From NCBI RefSeq assembly GCF_002746455.1, contig NZ_NWUW01000012.1, positions 87,028-151,027 on the forward strand: a DNA stretch of 64,000 nucleotides. The letters are read 5' to 3'. Under the pieces are notes generated by a model. That model made no database searches. It was not told where the DNA came from and saw nothing but the letters and a program-made list of their open reading frames with translations. This document shows positions 45,058-53,564 of this stretch, in pieces. Every line of letters starts with the position of its first letter. Positions within the stretch are counted from its first letter, which is position 1. Made by a program: the position numbers and the translations under genes. The stretch is from Bacillus fungorum. Its GTDB lineage: Bacteria > Bacillota > Bacilli > Bacillales > Bacillaceae_G.

Positions 45058-46116
45058 GTGACAATCGATCGAGTTTGTACAATTGGGCCAGCAAGTAATA
45101 ATAAAGAAACGTTAGCGCAGTTAATAAACAATGGTATGAAAATTGTTCGGCTAAATTTATCACATGGCACGCATGAAAGTCATAAAGATATCATTCGTTT
45201 AGTCAAATCGTTAGACGATTCGATTAAAATTTTAGGCGATGTACAAGGTCCTAAAATAAGGTTAGGTGAAGTAAAAGGAGAACAAATTACACTTCAGGCG
45301 GGAGATTCTTTTGTTTTACATACGCAACCAGTTACAGGGAGTAATAGAGAAGCAAGTATTGATTATGAAGGAATCGCGGATGATGTGAAAGTTGGAAGTA
45401 GAATTTTAATTAATGATGGCGAAGTTGAGTTAGTCGTTGAGAAGGTAAGTATGGACAAAATAGAAACAAAGATCAAAACAGGTGGTAATATCTCATCTCA
45501 TAAAGGGGTGAACTTACCAGGAACAATTGTTAGTTTACCAGCTATTACTGAGAAAGATAAAAAAGATATTCAGTTTCTTTTAGAAGAGGATGTTGATTTT
45601 ATCGCATGTTCTTTTGTAAGAAAAACTAGTCATATAAAAGAAATTCGAGATTTTATACAGCAGTATAAAGAAACGTCACCCAATTTAATTGCAAAAATAG
45701 AAACGATGGAAGCGATTGAGAATTTTCAGGGTATATGTAAAGAAGCAGACGGAATTATGATTGCAAGGGGTGATTTAGGAGTAGAGTTACCGTATCAATT
45801 TATTCCGCTCTTGCAGAAAATGATGATTCAGGAATGTAATCGAACGAATACATATGTCATTACAGCAACACAAATGCTTCAATCTATGGTAGATCATTCT
45901 ATTCCAACAAGGGCTGAGGTGACTGATGTGTTTCAAGCTGTACTGGACGGAACGAATGCTGTTATGCTTTCTGCTGAAAGTGCATCAGGCGAGCATCCGA
46001 TTGAAAGTGTAAAAACATTACGTCTCGTTTCTGAATTCGCTGAGCATGTGAAAAAAGACGGTCCTTTTGTGATGAAAGATGTACTGGAATTGCTACATAA
46101 GTCTCTGGATGAGTGA
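45058..46116 (+). CDS. Short pyruvate kinase-like protein (A/B domains only)
   Basis: 352 aa against about 585 for Bacillus Pyk. CTIGPAS, RLNLSHG, DVQGPKIRLGEV, the B domain (about 68-165), FIACSFVRK, IAKIETMEAI, IMIARGDLGVE, TATQMLQSM and NAVMLSAESASGEHP are present, so the catalytic barrel is complete. The C-terminal allosteric domain and the extra PEP-utiliser-like domain are missing; the protein ends normally with stop and terminator. It may be an unregulated isozyme or act on another substrate. GTG start after GGATGGTG. Confidence 0.82.
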   Translation: MTIDRVCTIGPASNNKETLAQLINNGMKIVRLNLSHGTHESHKDIIRLVKSLDDSIKILGDVQGPKIRLGEVKGEQITLQAGDSFVLHTQPVTGSNREASIDYEGIADDVKVGSRILINDGEVELVVEKVSMDKIETKIKTGGNISSHKGVNLPGTIVSLPAITEKDKKDIQFLLEEDVDFIACSFVRKTSHIKEIRDFIQQYKETSPNLIAKIETMEAIENFQGICKEADGIMIARGDLGVELPYQFIPLLQKMMIQECNRTNTYVITATQMLQSMVDHSIPTRAEVTDVFQAVLDGTNAVMLSAESASGEHPIESVKTLRLVSEFAEHVKKDGPFVMKDVLELLHKSLDE

Positions 46117-46120
46117 TAAA

Positions 46121-46158
46121 TAAAAAGAGGGCGGATATGCATCCGTCCTCTTGTTTTT
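46121..46158 (+). terminator. Terminator between convergent genes
   Basis: 12-bp stem aagagggcggat / atccgtcctctt (one wobble), T-run. Confidence 0.85.
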
Positions 46159-46166
46159 CATTCATA

Positions 46167-46442
46167 TTATTCTTGCTCTTGCTCATCCAAAATTTTATCA
46201 AAAGCAGCAGATACTTTATCAAACTCTTCATCATTTTCAATGTATGAAAACTCATTATCTTCTTCTACTTTTAAAAAGAAAATATCAATGTCTTCCTCAG
46301 AGTCTGTTTGAATGTCTTCTACGAAGGCAACTGCGATATATTCAGCGCCTTCGACATCCATTGCTCCGAGTACTTCTACTTCCTGATCCTCATTATTCTC
46401 ATCACTAAGTGTAAAGACTTCGCCAACTTCAATATCAGACAT
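46167..46442 (-). CDS. DUF1292 protein (YrzB-like)
   Basis: 91 aa, very acidic, with the DUF1292 core VFTLSDENNEDQEVEVLGAM and EGAEYIAVAFV. Function unknown, widespread in Firmicutes. AGGAGGAG precedes the ATG. Confidence 0.85.
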   Translation of the reverse strand: MSDIEVGEVFTLSDENNEDQEVEVLGAMDVEGAEYIAVAFVEDIQTDSEEDIDIFFLKVEEDNEFSYIENDEEFDKVSAAFDKILDEQEQE

Positions 46443-46607
46443 ATTTATTCTCCTCCTGTTCGACTCTAAAAAATAGAGTGTTTAAACTGCATACTTACTA
46501 ATATATCTTTCCATGAAAAACCAAATTCATACATAAGAAAAACAACTGACTCTTCTTTCGTGTAAGTATCCAGCAATAAGGAGCATTATTTTTTGCGTGC
46601 TATATTA

Positions 46608-47288
46608 CTAAATCCATTCAACAATTGTATCCATCGTCTGTCTTGTTTTATCACGTTTCGGCTCTTCTTTACGGTAACCAAAGGCAACCATAACAGATAC
46701 TTCAAGATTACCGTCTTTTATAATGCCTTCTTGGCGAAGTAAAGAATCTACTCCCTCTTTATCAAATCCTTCTATTGGACAAGAATCAATACCAATTTGT
46801 GCTGCACTCGTCATCATATTGCCTAAAGCGATATAAGATTGCTTAGATGCCCAATCAAATACAGCACGATCGGATTGTAACAAGTTGAAATCTGATCCTT
46901 GGAACTTTTTGAAGAATTCATATCTAATTTTTTGGGTGTCTTCAGGTAATCCAATAATATCGTTCATCATATATTTAATATATTCTGCATCATAATGCAT
47001 ATCTTTAATGTTTCTTGAAAGAACCATGACAAAGTGACTAGCTGTTGCAAGTTGCCCACCTGCACCCCATGAATATGGTTGTAGTTTTTCTCTTAATTCT
47101 TTATTTTGTACGACAATAAATTTCCAAGGTTCATATCCAAAAGAAGAAGGAGATAATCTGCCTGTTTCTAAAATAAATTTAAAATCCTCTTCTGAAATTT
47201 TGTGCATAGGATCGAACTCTTTACATGCATGTCTGAAATGAAAAGCCTCCATAATTTTTTCTTTTGTAATTTGTTTTGTATTTGTCAT
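46608..47288 (-). CDS. NAD(P)H nitroreductase (NfsB-like)
   Basis: 226 aa. FHFRHACKEFDP, RLSPSSFGYEPWKFIVVQN and FDKEGVDSLL fit the NfsB/YfkO group, FMN-dependent. AGAGGAT selects the ATG at 47288. Divergent from an HxlR regulator across about 130 bp with a clear inverted repeat, so it is probably induced by electrophiles or quinones through that regulator (inference). Confidence 0.9.
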   Translation of the reverse strand: MTNTKQITKEKIMEAFHFRHACKEFDPMHKISEEDFKFILETGRLSPSSFGYEPWKFIVVQNKELREKLQPYSWGAGGQLATASHFVMVLSRNIKDMHYDAEYIKYMMNDIIGLPEDTQKIRYEFFKKFQGSDFNLLQSDRAVFDWASKQSYIALGNMMTSAAQIGIDSCPIEGFDKEGVDSLLRQEGIIKDGNLEVSVMVAFGYRKEEPKRDKTRQTMDTIVEWI

Positions 47289-47373
47289 AAAAAATCCTCT
47301 TTTCATTTATTTATTTTGTAAGTAAAGTATATTTTTAAAGTAACATAGACACAAGTACGCACATTTATGTGCT

Positions 47374-47395
47374 ATAGTATCAAAAAAGATACTAT
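47374..47395. promoter_or_regulatory. Inverted repeat, probable HxlR operator
   Basis: ATAGTATC / GATACTAT, 8-bp perfect arms around A6, between the divergent nitroreductase and HxlR genes. Similar in shape to YodB-family boxes. Confidence 0.6.
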
Positions 47396-47415
47396 TGTAA
47401 GGGAAGGGATTTTTA

Positions 47416-47796
47416 ATGGATTGTCCAAAAGAAAATAATATAAATTACCCATTTTTAAATAAATATACTTGTCCAGTTGAAGCTATGGTCGAGGTCATTG
47501 GAGGGAAATGGAAAGGGGTAATTTTGTATCATTTATTAGATGGTACAAAGCGGTTTAATGAATTAAAAAGATTAAAACCTAATATCACACAAAGAATGTT
47601 AACATTGCAGCTGAGAGAACTTGAAGCAGATGGTATCATACATCGTGAGGTATATCGTGAAGTGCCCCCGAAAGTAGAATATTCGTTAACTGAGCTTGGT
47701 GAATCACTTCGTCCAATGATTCTATTAATGATGGAATGGGCAACTCATAATATGGAAAAAGTTTTGGAGAGTAGAAATGCACAAAGTAAAAGTTAA
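47416..47796 (+). CDS. HxlR-family transcriptional regulator
   Basis: 126 aa. [20 protein letters not shown] is the family start with its conserved Cys; [20 protein letters not shown] and [13 protein letters not shown] form the recognition helix and wing. Divergent from the nitroreductase gene with an inverted repeat between them. Confidence 0.92.
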   Translation: MDCPKENNINYPFLNKYTCPVEAMVEVIGGKWKGVILYHLLDGTKRFNELKRLKPNITQRMLTLQLRELEADGIIHREVYREVPPKVEYSLTELGESLRPMILLMMEWATHNMEKVLESRNAQSKS

Positions 47797-47886
47797 TAGC
47801 TGAAAGTGGTATAGTAGAGACGGATACGGAGAGCTGGAAACATTTAATATAAAGTAAAAAAATAAAAAGAGAATAGGTGAGAAGTG

Positions 47887-48003
47887 ATGTTGAAAAATAA
47901 TAGTATTGCATTGCTGATTCATCTTTTTATTGGCGTTTTCATTTGGTTATTATCAAATTTTTTTATAGAAAGATTAATAATATCTTCTCTAAAAATTTTG
48001 TAA
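47887..48003 (+). CDS. Possible 38-aa membrane peptide
   Basis: MLKNNSIALLIHLFIGVFIW... with a moderate AGGTGAG site. One hydrophobic helix. A further scrap in the same direction (to 48068, ...LHSDSYINWFL) suggests a decayed gene. Low certainty. Confidence 0.3.
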   Translation: MLKNNSIALLIHLFIGVFIWLLSNFFIERLIISSLKIL

Positions 48004-48110
48004 CACTTGCTGTATTACATCAATATGCGGAATTACACTCAGACAGTTATATCAATTGGTTTCTGTAATAGCGATTGAAGGATGGCTGCAAATATTAATT
48101 GTTCAAACTG

Positions 48111-48422
48111 CTATGAATCATACACTTCTTTTGCATTCGTAGAAGCAGCATCTAATAAAAGGAAAACAGCTGCTATTATATGTAGAACGATGTCTATATA
48201 GGGAAAGAAAGCAACTAGAGTAACGATAATACCTATATAATGAGCGTACGTATTCATGCCTGCTTTTTTAGCTAATAAAATAGTCGTGATATGTAAAGCA
48301 ATCAATAGTAGTAAAGGTATCCCATATAGGTTAACAAGACCTGAAAATAAATAATAACAAGGAATTAATAAAAGATGAGAGATCCCTGTAGTCCACTTTA
48401 GTGCTTGTATGTAGGTTTTCAA
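48111..48422 (-). CDS. Small four-helix membrane protein
   Basis: 103 aa, TTG start after AGGAGGAT. Helices around 10-28, 34-50, 60-75 and 78-95. No family recognised with confidence. Confidence 0.6.
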   Translation of the reverse strand: MKTYIQALKWTTGISHLLLIPCYYLFSGLVNLYGIPLLLLIALHITTILLAKKAGMNTYAHYIGIIVTLVAFFPYIDIVLHIIAAVFLLLDAASTNAKEVYDS

Positions 48423-48559
48423 AGTAAATCCTCCTAAAATAGTCCATATCTATATATTACCAAAACTAATAGGTGATTGGATATTAAATACTTGTAGCTT
48501 TTTAGTAGAATGTAATTATTTTATGTAAACTAATTGTTTCGTTATCTATAAAATAGAAA

Positions 48560-48584
48560 AACCACCCAAACGAGGGTGGTTCGT
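48560..48584 (-). terminator. Stem-loop after hisS2
   Basis: Perfect 8-bp GC-rich stem (aaccaccc / gggtggtt); on the minus strand TTTTCTATTTT follows. Confidence 0.65.
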
Positions 48585-48585
48585 A

Positions 48586-49863
48586 TTATAAATAATTACT
48601 TAAAGAAGATAGGGGGACTTTCACTTCACTACCTTCCTTCATATTCCGCAGCATAACGGTTTCCGTACATATTTCTTCTTCACCAATAATAAGCACATAA
48701 GGGATATTCTCTTTATTTGCATAATTAAGGGCACGTTTTAATTTGCGTCCTGCTAGTTCAAGTTCGACTTTTAAGGAAGTTGTAGAACGTAATTGCTGGG
48801 CAATTTGTAAGCATTGTAATTCTGTCCCAAGCGGGATGATAAATACATCCGCTGTAGATGATATTGTTTCTTTCTGTGATAGTGCTGTATAAATAACGTC
48901 TAAACCGAATGAAATACCGACTGTTGGATAGTTCATATTATCACCGCGGAATGCACCAATAATATTATCGTATCGACCACCGCTACCGATGCTGGATGTA
49001 ATCGAGCCATCTTTTAGAAAGATTTCATACACGGTACCTGTGTACATTGTGAGTCCTCGTGCTAAAAACGGATTAAATATAGCATTTTCATTTATTCCAA
49101 GAGCAATTAAATAGTGCTGTAATTGTTGTAATTCGTTTACTCCATCGGCAACGAGGGGATTATTGAAAGTTTCTTTAAAGTCAGCAATTGTAAGCTTTAG
49201 ACAAGATAAAACGGTATTACATATTGTATTAGCCATTTCTTCAGAAATTCCGCGCTCTAATACATCTTTTCGTACACCATCAATCCCAATTTTTTCGATT
49301 TTGTCTAATGACAAAATGACGTCACTCGTTAGTTCAGTAGGGATGTTAATGGACTCGAGAATGCCGTTTAATAATTTTCGGTTATTATATTGAATCGTCA
49401 CTTCTAGGTTTAACGTTCGGAACAGTTCAAACGCCATACTCATAAGTTCAGCTTCTGCCATGACTGATTCTACACCGACTATATCAACGTCACATTGAAT
49501 GAACTCACGAAATCTGCCTTGTTTAATGGGCCCATCTCGAAATACTTTCCCAATTTCATAACGTTTAAAAGGAAGGCGGATGTTCGGATTCAGCGCTACG
49601 ACTTTTGCGAATGGAATAGTTAAATCATAGCGTAAGGCAAGTTCACGTTTTCCTTGATCTTGAAGTGTATATATTTCTTTTAATATTTCATCGCCACCGC
49701 CGTACTTGTAAGACATAAGTTCATACATATTTAACGTCGGTGTTTCTAACGGTTTGCATCCGTATCGTTCAAACGTATCTTCACAAGCTCTTTTAATTTT
49801 ATTTCGTAGTACTTGTTCTTCTGGTAAATAGTCCTTTGTTCCTTTTACATTTTTCATTTTCAT
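48586..49863 (-). CDS. hisS2: Histidyl-tRNA synthetase, second type (eukaryote/archaeal-like)
   Basis: 425 aa. Class II motifs: GTKDYLPEE, LALRYDLTIPFAK (motif 2 entry), FKRYEIGKVFRDGPIKQGRF, REFIQCDVDIVG, LARGLTMYTGTVYE and GSGGRYDNIIGAF. LRYDLT...REF(Y/I)QCD resembles eukaryotic and archaeal HisRS rather than the bacterial LRPEGTA form, and GLTMYTG replaces the usual GLDYYTG. The start is the ATG at 49863 with AAAGGAG. Behind a His-codon attenuator; ybaK is divergent upstream. Likely a back-up enzyme induced when His-tRNA charging fails. The symbol is descriptive. Confidence 0.88.
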   Translation of the reverse strand: MKMKNVKGTKDYLPEEQVLRNKIKRACEDTFERYGCKPLETPTLNMYELMSYKYGGGDEILKEIYTLQDQGKRELALRYDLTIPFAKVVALNPNIRLPFKRYEIGKVFRDGPIKQGRFREFIQCDVDIVGVESVMAEAELMSMAFELFRTLNLEVTIQYNNRKLLNGILESINIPTELTSDVILSLDKIEKIGIDGVRKDVLERGISEEMANTICNTVLSCLKLTIADFKETFNNPLVADGVNELQQLQHYLIALGINENAIFNPFLARGLTMYTGTVYEIFLKDGSITSSIGSGGRYDNIIGAFRGDNMNYPTVGISFGLDVIYTALSQKETISSTADVFIIPLGTELQCLQIAQQLRSTTSLKVELELAGRKLKRALNYANKENIPYVLIIGEEEICTETVMLRNMKEGSEVKVPLSSLSNYL

Positions 49864-49891
49864 TATAATCACTCCTTTTTTAAATTAAAAA

Positions 49892-49925
49892 AAGCTATGT
49901 GGGTATAAAAATACCCACATAGCTT
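49892..49925 (-). terminator. Attenuator terminator of hisS2
   Basis: Perfect 15-bp stem AAGCTATGTGGGTAT with its complement and a 4-nt loop, then T7 on the minus strand. It lies between the leader peptide and hisS2. Confidence 0.92.
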
Positions 49926-49933
49926 TATGAACG

Positions 49934-49971
49934 CTTCGTGGGTCAACAGGAAAAGCCCTGTACCCACGAAG
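49934..49971 (-). promoter_or_regulatory. Pause/anti-terminator segments of the his attenuator
   Basis: Minus strand: S1 CTTCGTGGGTACAGG pairs with S2 CCTGTTGACCCACGAAG (49934-49971). S2's ACCCAC can instead pair with GTGGGT in the 5' arm of the terminator (S3, 49892-49906), which would prevent termination. S1:S2 plus S3:S4 against S2:S3 is the classic amino-acid attenuator layout. Confidence 0.8.
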
Positions 49972-49997
49972 AAAAATTTTTCTTCGGATACACGGCG

Positions 49998-50042
49998 TTA
50001 CGTATGATGATGAAGTTGGAAAGACGTATTAAAATTTTGCAT
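49998..50042 (-). CDS. His leader peptide MQNFNTSFQLHHHT
   Basis: 14-aa ORF with AAGGAG nine bases upstream of the ATG, three consecutive His codons (CAT CAT CAT) near the end, about 26 nt before the attenuator segments. Ribosome stalling at the His codons would favour the anti-terminator and expression of HisRS. Confidence 0.85.
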   Translation of the reverse strand: MQNFNTSFQLHHHT

Positions 50043-50074
50043 TAGAAATCTCTCCTTAACATAAGTTTTTCCAA

Positions 50075-50103
50075 ATTATATCAGATGATTTTAGAATTAT
50101 CAA
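50075..50103 (-). promoter_or_regulatory. Sigma-A promoter of the hisS2 leader
   Basis: TTGATA and TATAAT with 17-bp spacing on the minus strand; start about 50068, giving a leader of about 205 nt. Confidence 0.85.
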
Positions 50104-50203
50104 TATTTTTAGTTTTGAAAAATGCGTGAAGTTATGTAGGAGAATTGGAAAAGGGTGTATAATAAAACTTAATAATATGAAATAACCTTTTAAGGAGATC
50201 CCA

Positions 50204-50680
50204 ATGAAAAAAGATAAAACAAATGCGATGCGAATATTAGATAAAGAAAAAATTGAATATTCGATGATGTCATATGATCCAGACGATGGGAAAATTGATG
50301 GTGTATCAGTAGCCGAGAAAATTGGACGAGAAGTGAGAGAAGTATATAAAACGTTAGTCGCTCAAGGAAATAGTAAAAATTATCATGTGTTTATTATTCC
50401 AGTAGATGAGGAATTAAATTTAAAAGCTGCCGCAAAAGCGGTAAGTGAAAAGAAAATTGAAATGATTCCTGTAAAAGATATTACGAAAGTGTCAGGGTAT
50501 ATTCGCGGCGGTTGTTCACCAGTCGGAATGAAGAAGTTATTTTCTACATGTATTGATGCGAGTGCTCAATCGCTTGAAACGATGATAGTAAGCGGCGGGA
50601 AAATTGGCGTGCAAATTGAGTTAAAAGTGGATGACTTGGCAAAAGTGACGAGAGCGCAGTTTGGTGAAATAACGAAATAA
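50204..50680 (+). CDS. ybaK: Cys-tRNA(Pro) deacylase YbaK
   Basis: 158 aa, full length. Motifs DGVSVAEKIGREVREVYKTLV, ELNLKAAAKAV and GYIRGGCSPVGMKK are those of YbaK/EbsC. It hydrolyses Cys-tRNA(Pro) formed by ProRS. Sits divergent from hisS2. AAGGAGAT precedes the ATG. Confidence 0.93.
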   Translation: MKKDKTNAMRILDKEKIEYSMMSYDPDDGKIDGVSVAEKIGREVREVYKTLVAQGNSKNYHVFIIPVDEELNLKAAAKAVSEKKIEMIPVKDITKVSGYIRGGCSPVGMKKLFSTCIDASAQSLETMIVSGGKIGVQIELKVDDLAKVTRAQFGEITK

Positions 50681-51264
50681 TGATACATAGGAAAAGAAGT
50701 TCTAGTTTTATTGAATTTAGATAATAATTTATAGGATAGTTAGTCCGTTATGGGGCTGATTATCCTTTTTTATTTACAAACTGGATAAATCGAATAAAGA
50801 TTGAATATTCTGTTATATATAGGCAGGTAATCTGAATCGTTTGTTTGGCTTTGGGAGGAGGACTTTAAATAAACAAGCAGAGTTACTCTTAAAGATAGAC
50901 AAAGGACGGGAGAGTGTTTTAATGAGGGTTCAAGAAATACCCATAAGAAAGCACATAGTGGGGGATGTCAGTATTTTGGCCCCCCACGCTAAGAGTATAC
51001 AAGATTTTATACAGTTTTTCGACTCATTCAGTAACAAAAGAGAACCCTAAAACCCACGCCAGAATAGGAGTGTATAAAATGATGCATAGATTGATAAAAA
51101 TAAAAAAAGGCAAATCCCTTATGAGAGTGAGGGGACACCTTTTTCTTAGCTATCGATAATGAGATGTTATGTTAACTATTAGTGTATAGGATATACATAC
51201 GAAAAAATTGAAGTTATGATAAAATTGAATTATTTGGAAATGTTTCCGGAGGTGAAAATACCGT
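50681..51264. other. Noncoding stretch, possible gene scraps
   Basis: A terminator at 50733-50770 ends ybaK. Beyond it, 50841-51159 holds two overlapping short frames with GC-rich patches but no clear start, ribosome binding site fit or family; I cannot support a gene there. Confidence 0.4.
50733..50771 (+). terminator. Terminator after ybaK
   Basis: Imperfect stem aggatagttagtcc with ggggctgattatcct, then T6. Confidence 0.75.
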
Positions 51265-52370
51265 ATGCAAAAGTTAACTAACAAAGAAATTAATTATATT
51301 TTAAAACAATTAATGATAAATGATTTGAAAGAATTGATACATGTTGGGGAAGGTGCATGGCATGAAGTTTATAGAATAAAAACATTTTCAAATCAAGATT
51401 TTGTTATAAGAATTAAAAAAAGAAAGAATATAATCAGCTTCAAACTTACACCAGACAGCACCTTCTTACAGAATATGAATCATCCAAAACATATTATAAC
51501 CAAGCCAACAAATGCATTTGGAGAATATGCCCCACCGAATTTAAATACTTTATTGATGAAGAAATAATATTTAATGTAGAAAGCTTTATGGGAAGTAGTC
51601 TACCGTTACATAGCTTAGACTATAACAAATCATTATATTTAGGACAGTTGTTGGGAAAATTTTATAAAGAGATGCACGATAAAGATCCTATGCTGAAGGG
51701 GTATGGAAATTTAATATGGAGCGAAAACAATATAGAAGGTAAGGAAGCATTAGATATTCAAGAGAGATGGGAGCAAGATAATGACTTTTATCTTAAAGCA
51801 TTAGAAAAGCTAAGTAACTCAGAGTTAAAATTCAATCGGAAACAGGTTGAATTAAAAATACAGAATATCATTTCTATCCGAAGAAAAAGGATACAAAAGA
51901 TATCTTTAGTTAATCAAGATGTTACCCCTGAGAATATAGTATTCCACCAGGATAATGTTTCCGTTATTGATCCATATCCTAGATTAGATTTTGATGTAAA
52001 GTATGCTGGTTACTTTTACTTTTGTTATAAACTTCTTCTTCCTTCTTATTCCAACGCTCCAAGATATATAGATAGGGGTTATGATAGCAGTGTAGACGTA
52101 TTAAACGGCATAGCAGAGGGTTTTGTTAAAGGGTATGCAGGCAATGACCACTCTCTATATAAAAGACTAATTGATGAATATCTTTTGTGGATCTTATTAG
52201 AAATTCATGAACATTATATGCTGTTAAAACAAGAGGATTTAAGTTATAAGGTTGAACAGCAAATGGGAAATAAGGATATTCTAGAACAGAGAATGGAAAT
52301 GTATTTAAAGGAACTGGAGAAACTGATTGGAAATAAGCGCCAGAACTTTATAGATTCTCAGAAACATTGA
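51265..52370 (+). pseudogene. APH-type phosphotransferase, frameshifted
   Basis: Two frames make one kinase-like protein: MQKLTNKEINYILKQLMIND ... GEGAWHEVYRIKTFSNQDFVIRIKK, then a one-base shift in the A7 tract at 51415-51421, then EYNQLQTYTRQHLLTEYESS, KCIWRICPTEFKYFIDEEII, GSSLPLHSLDYNKS and the catalytic LVNQDVTPENIVFHQDNVSV followed by IDP. The last motifs match the HxDxxxxN and D(P/W) sites of aminoglycoside/choline-type kinases. Restoring one A gives about 367 aa. GGAGGTGA precedes the ATG. Substrate unknown. Confidence 0.75.
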
Positions 52371-52433
52371 CTTCCAATAACGGGAATTATGTGAACTAGT
52401 TTTGTATAGAGTATATGTTTTAGTGAACTGAGA

Positions 52434-52483
52434 AATCATCAAAGAACAAGGAAATCTACAAATTCCTCTGTTCTTTGATGATT
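52434..52483. terminator. Bidirectional terminator
   Basis: Long near-perfect stem (atcatcaaagaacaaggaaat with its complement) between convergent genes. Confidence 0.88.
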
Positions 52484-53158
52484 TTATTTATCTTTAAAAC
52501 TTGTAACATTCCATTTCTGGGATATAGCAGATAACATAAGCCATGGTTCAATCATTAAGTTAATTAGGATATGAGCAACAATTGGAGCTAATATATGTCG
52601 TTCTGAAATAATGTATGCAAAGGCAAGTAGACCTCCAAGAACTGTAGTAGATAATATAATAGGTAAAGCAACCTTTAATTCTCCTCTAAGCAAAACCCAA
52701 GCACCATGAGCTAAACCAAAAATTAAGGCGGAAACAATTATTTGTACTACCACGGAATAACCTTCATTGTTTATCCAGTCCATTAACACTTGTCTAAATA
52801 ATATTTCTTCTACGATACTTGACACGATGGCAGCCCAAATCCCGATTATCTTTAGCCAAGAAAATGTAAATAATCGTTCTCCTACAAAAGGCACTGCCTT
52901 ACTTGTATAGAAAACATAACCAAACGAGATGAGAATAACGAATAGCCAAGCAATTGGATAGTCAAAAGCATTAGCGTTAATTCCTAACCTATGTTCAATA
53001 AATCTTTGTGGATTACCTATAAACCAGAAGATTATGCAACTAGTTAAAGCTACAGATAAGGTACCTAATACTAGGCCTGTTAATCTCTCATCTTTAGAAG
53101 AAACTTTATAATCTACATGTTTAATTATATTATTTCTAGTTAAGTTGCTGTTTGTCAT
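52484..53158 (-). CDS. CPBP-family intramembrane protease
   Basis: 224 aa with six to seven membrane helices. EEILFRQ (motif 1, EExxxR), GLAHGAW (motif 2 His) and PIVAHILIN (motif 3 HxxxN-like) are the catalytic elements of the CAAX/Abi family. In Gram-positives these often serve bacteriocin immunity or peptide export. GGGGGTG selects ATG 53158 over one 13 codons upstream. Confidence 0.9.
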   Translation of the reverse strand: MTNSNLTRNNIIKHVDYKVSSKDERLTGLVLGTLSVALTSCIIFWFIGNPQRFIEHRLGINANAFDYPIAWLFVILISFGYVFYTSKAVPFVGERLFTFSWLKIIGIWAAIVSSIVEEILFRQVLMDWINNEGYSVVVQIIVSALIFGLAHGAWVLLRGELKVALPIILSTTVLGGLLAFAYIISERHILAPIVAHILINLMIEPWLMLSAISQKWNVTSFKDK

Positions 53159-53564
53159 TATTTCACCCCCAAATAGTTTCATATATCTTTCAATCAATAG
53201 CCAACTTAAAGATTAATCTCTAAGTCTATAACATACCATATATTTCATATTAAGTAATTCTTTTAAAGTTAATTCTAGAATGTAGAGTTTTGCTTTTTTT
53301 TGGTTATTTACAGTGTTTTGAATGTATACTTTTTTATCATTTTTGATGATATCAAGGGAATTAGTTTTGGGGTCAATGTTCTAGAGGATTTTAATGTAAA
53401 CTAATATTTAAAAGTTTACTTTCACTTATATTTTTGAAATCTAACATATAATTACATCAGCATTTACAATATAGCCTTGGTCGGTTAATAAGAAAAACCA
53501 CAGCAATTGTTGTGGTTTTTTTATGTTGATGAAAATAAGTTTTATAGGTGCCGCTAAATATAAA
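53159..53564. other. AT-rich intergenic region
   Basis: No gene seen. It includes the terminator of the hydrolase gene at 53493-53520 and the promoter of the CPBP gene near its left end, not resolved. Confidence 0.5.
53493..53520 (-). terminator. Terminator
   Basis: 14-bp stem aaaaaccacagcaa / ttgttgtggttttt (one wobble); T-rich on both strands. Confidence 0.85.

Noticed and set aside
49864..50070. T-box leader for the HisRS gene
   Set aside because: No T-box TGGNACCGCG sequence or stem I pattern; the leader instead has a His-rich ORF and classic attenuator pairing.
50841..51159. Two short plus-strand ORFs
   Set aside because: No proper start or ribosome binding site and no recognisable family; treated as noncoding.
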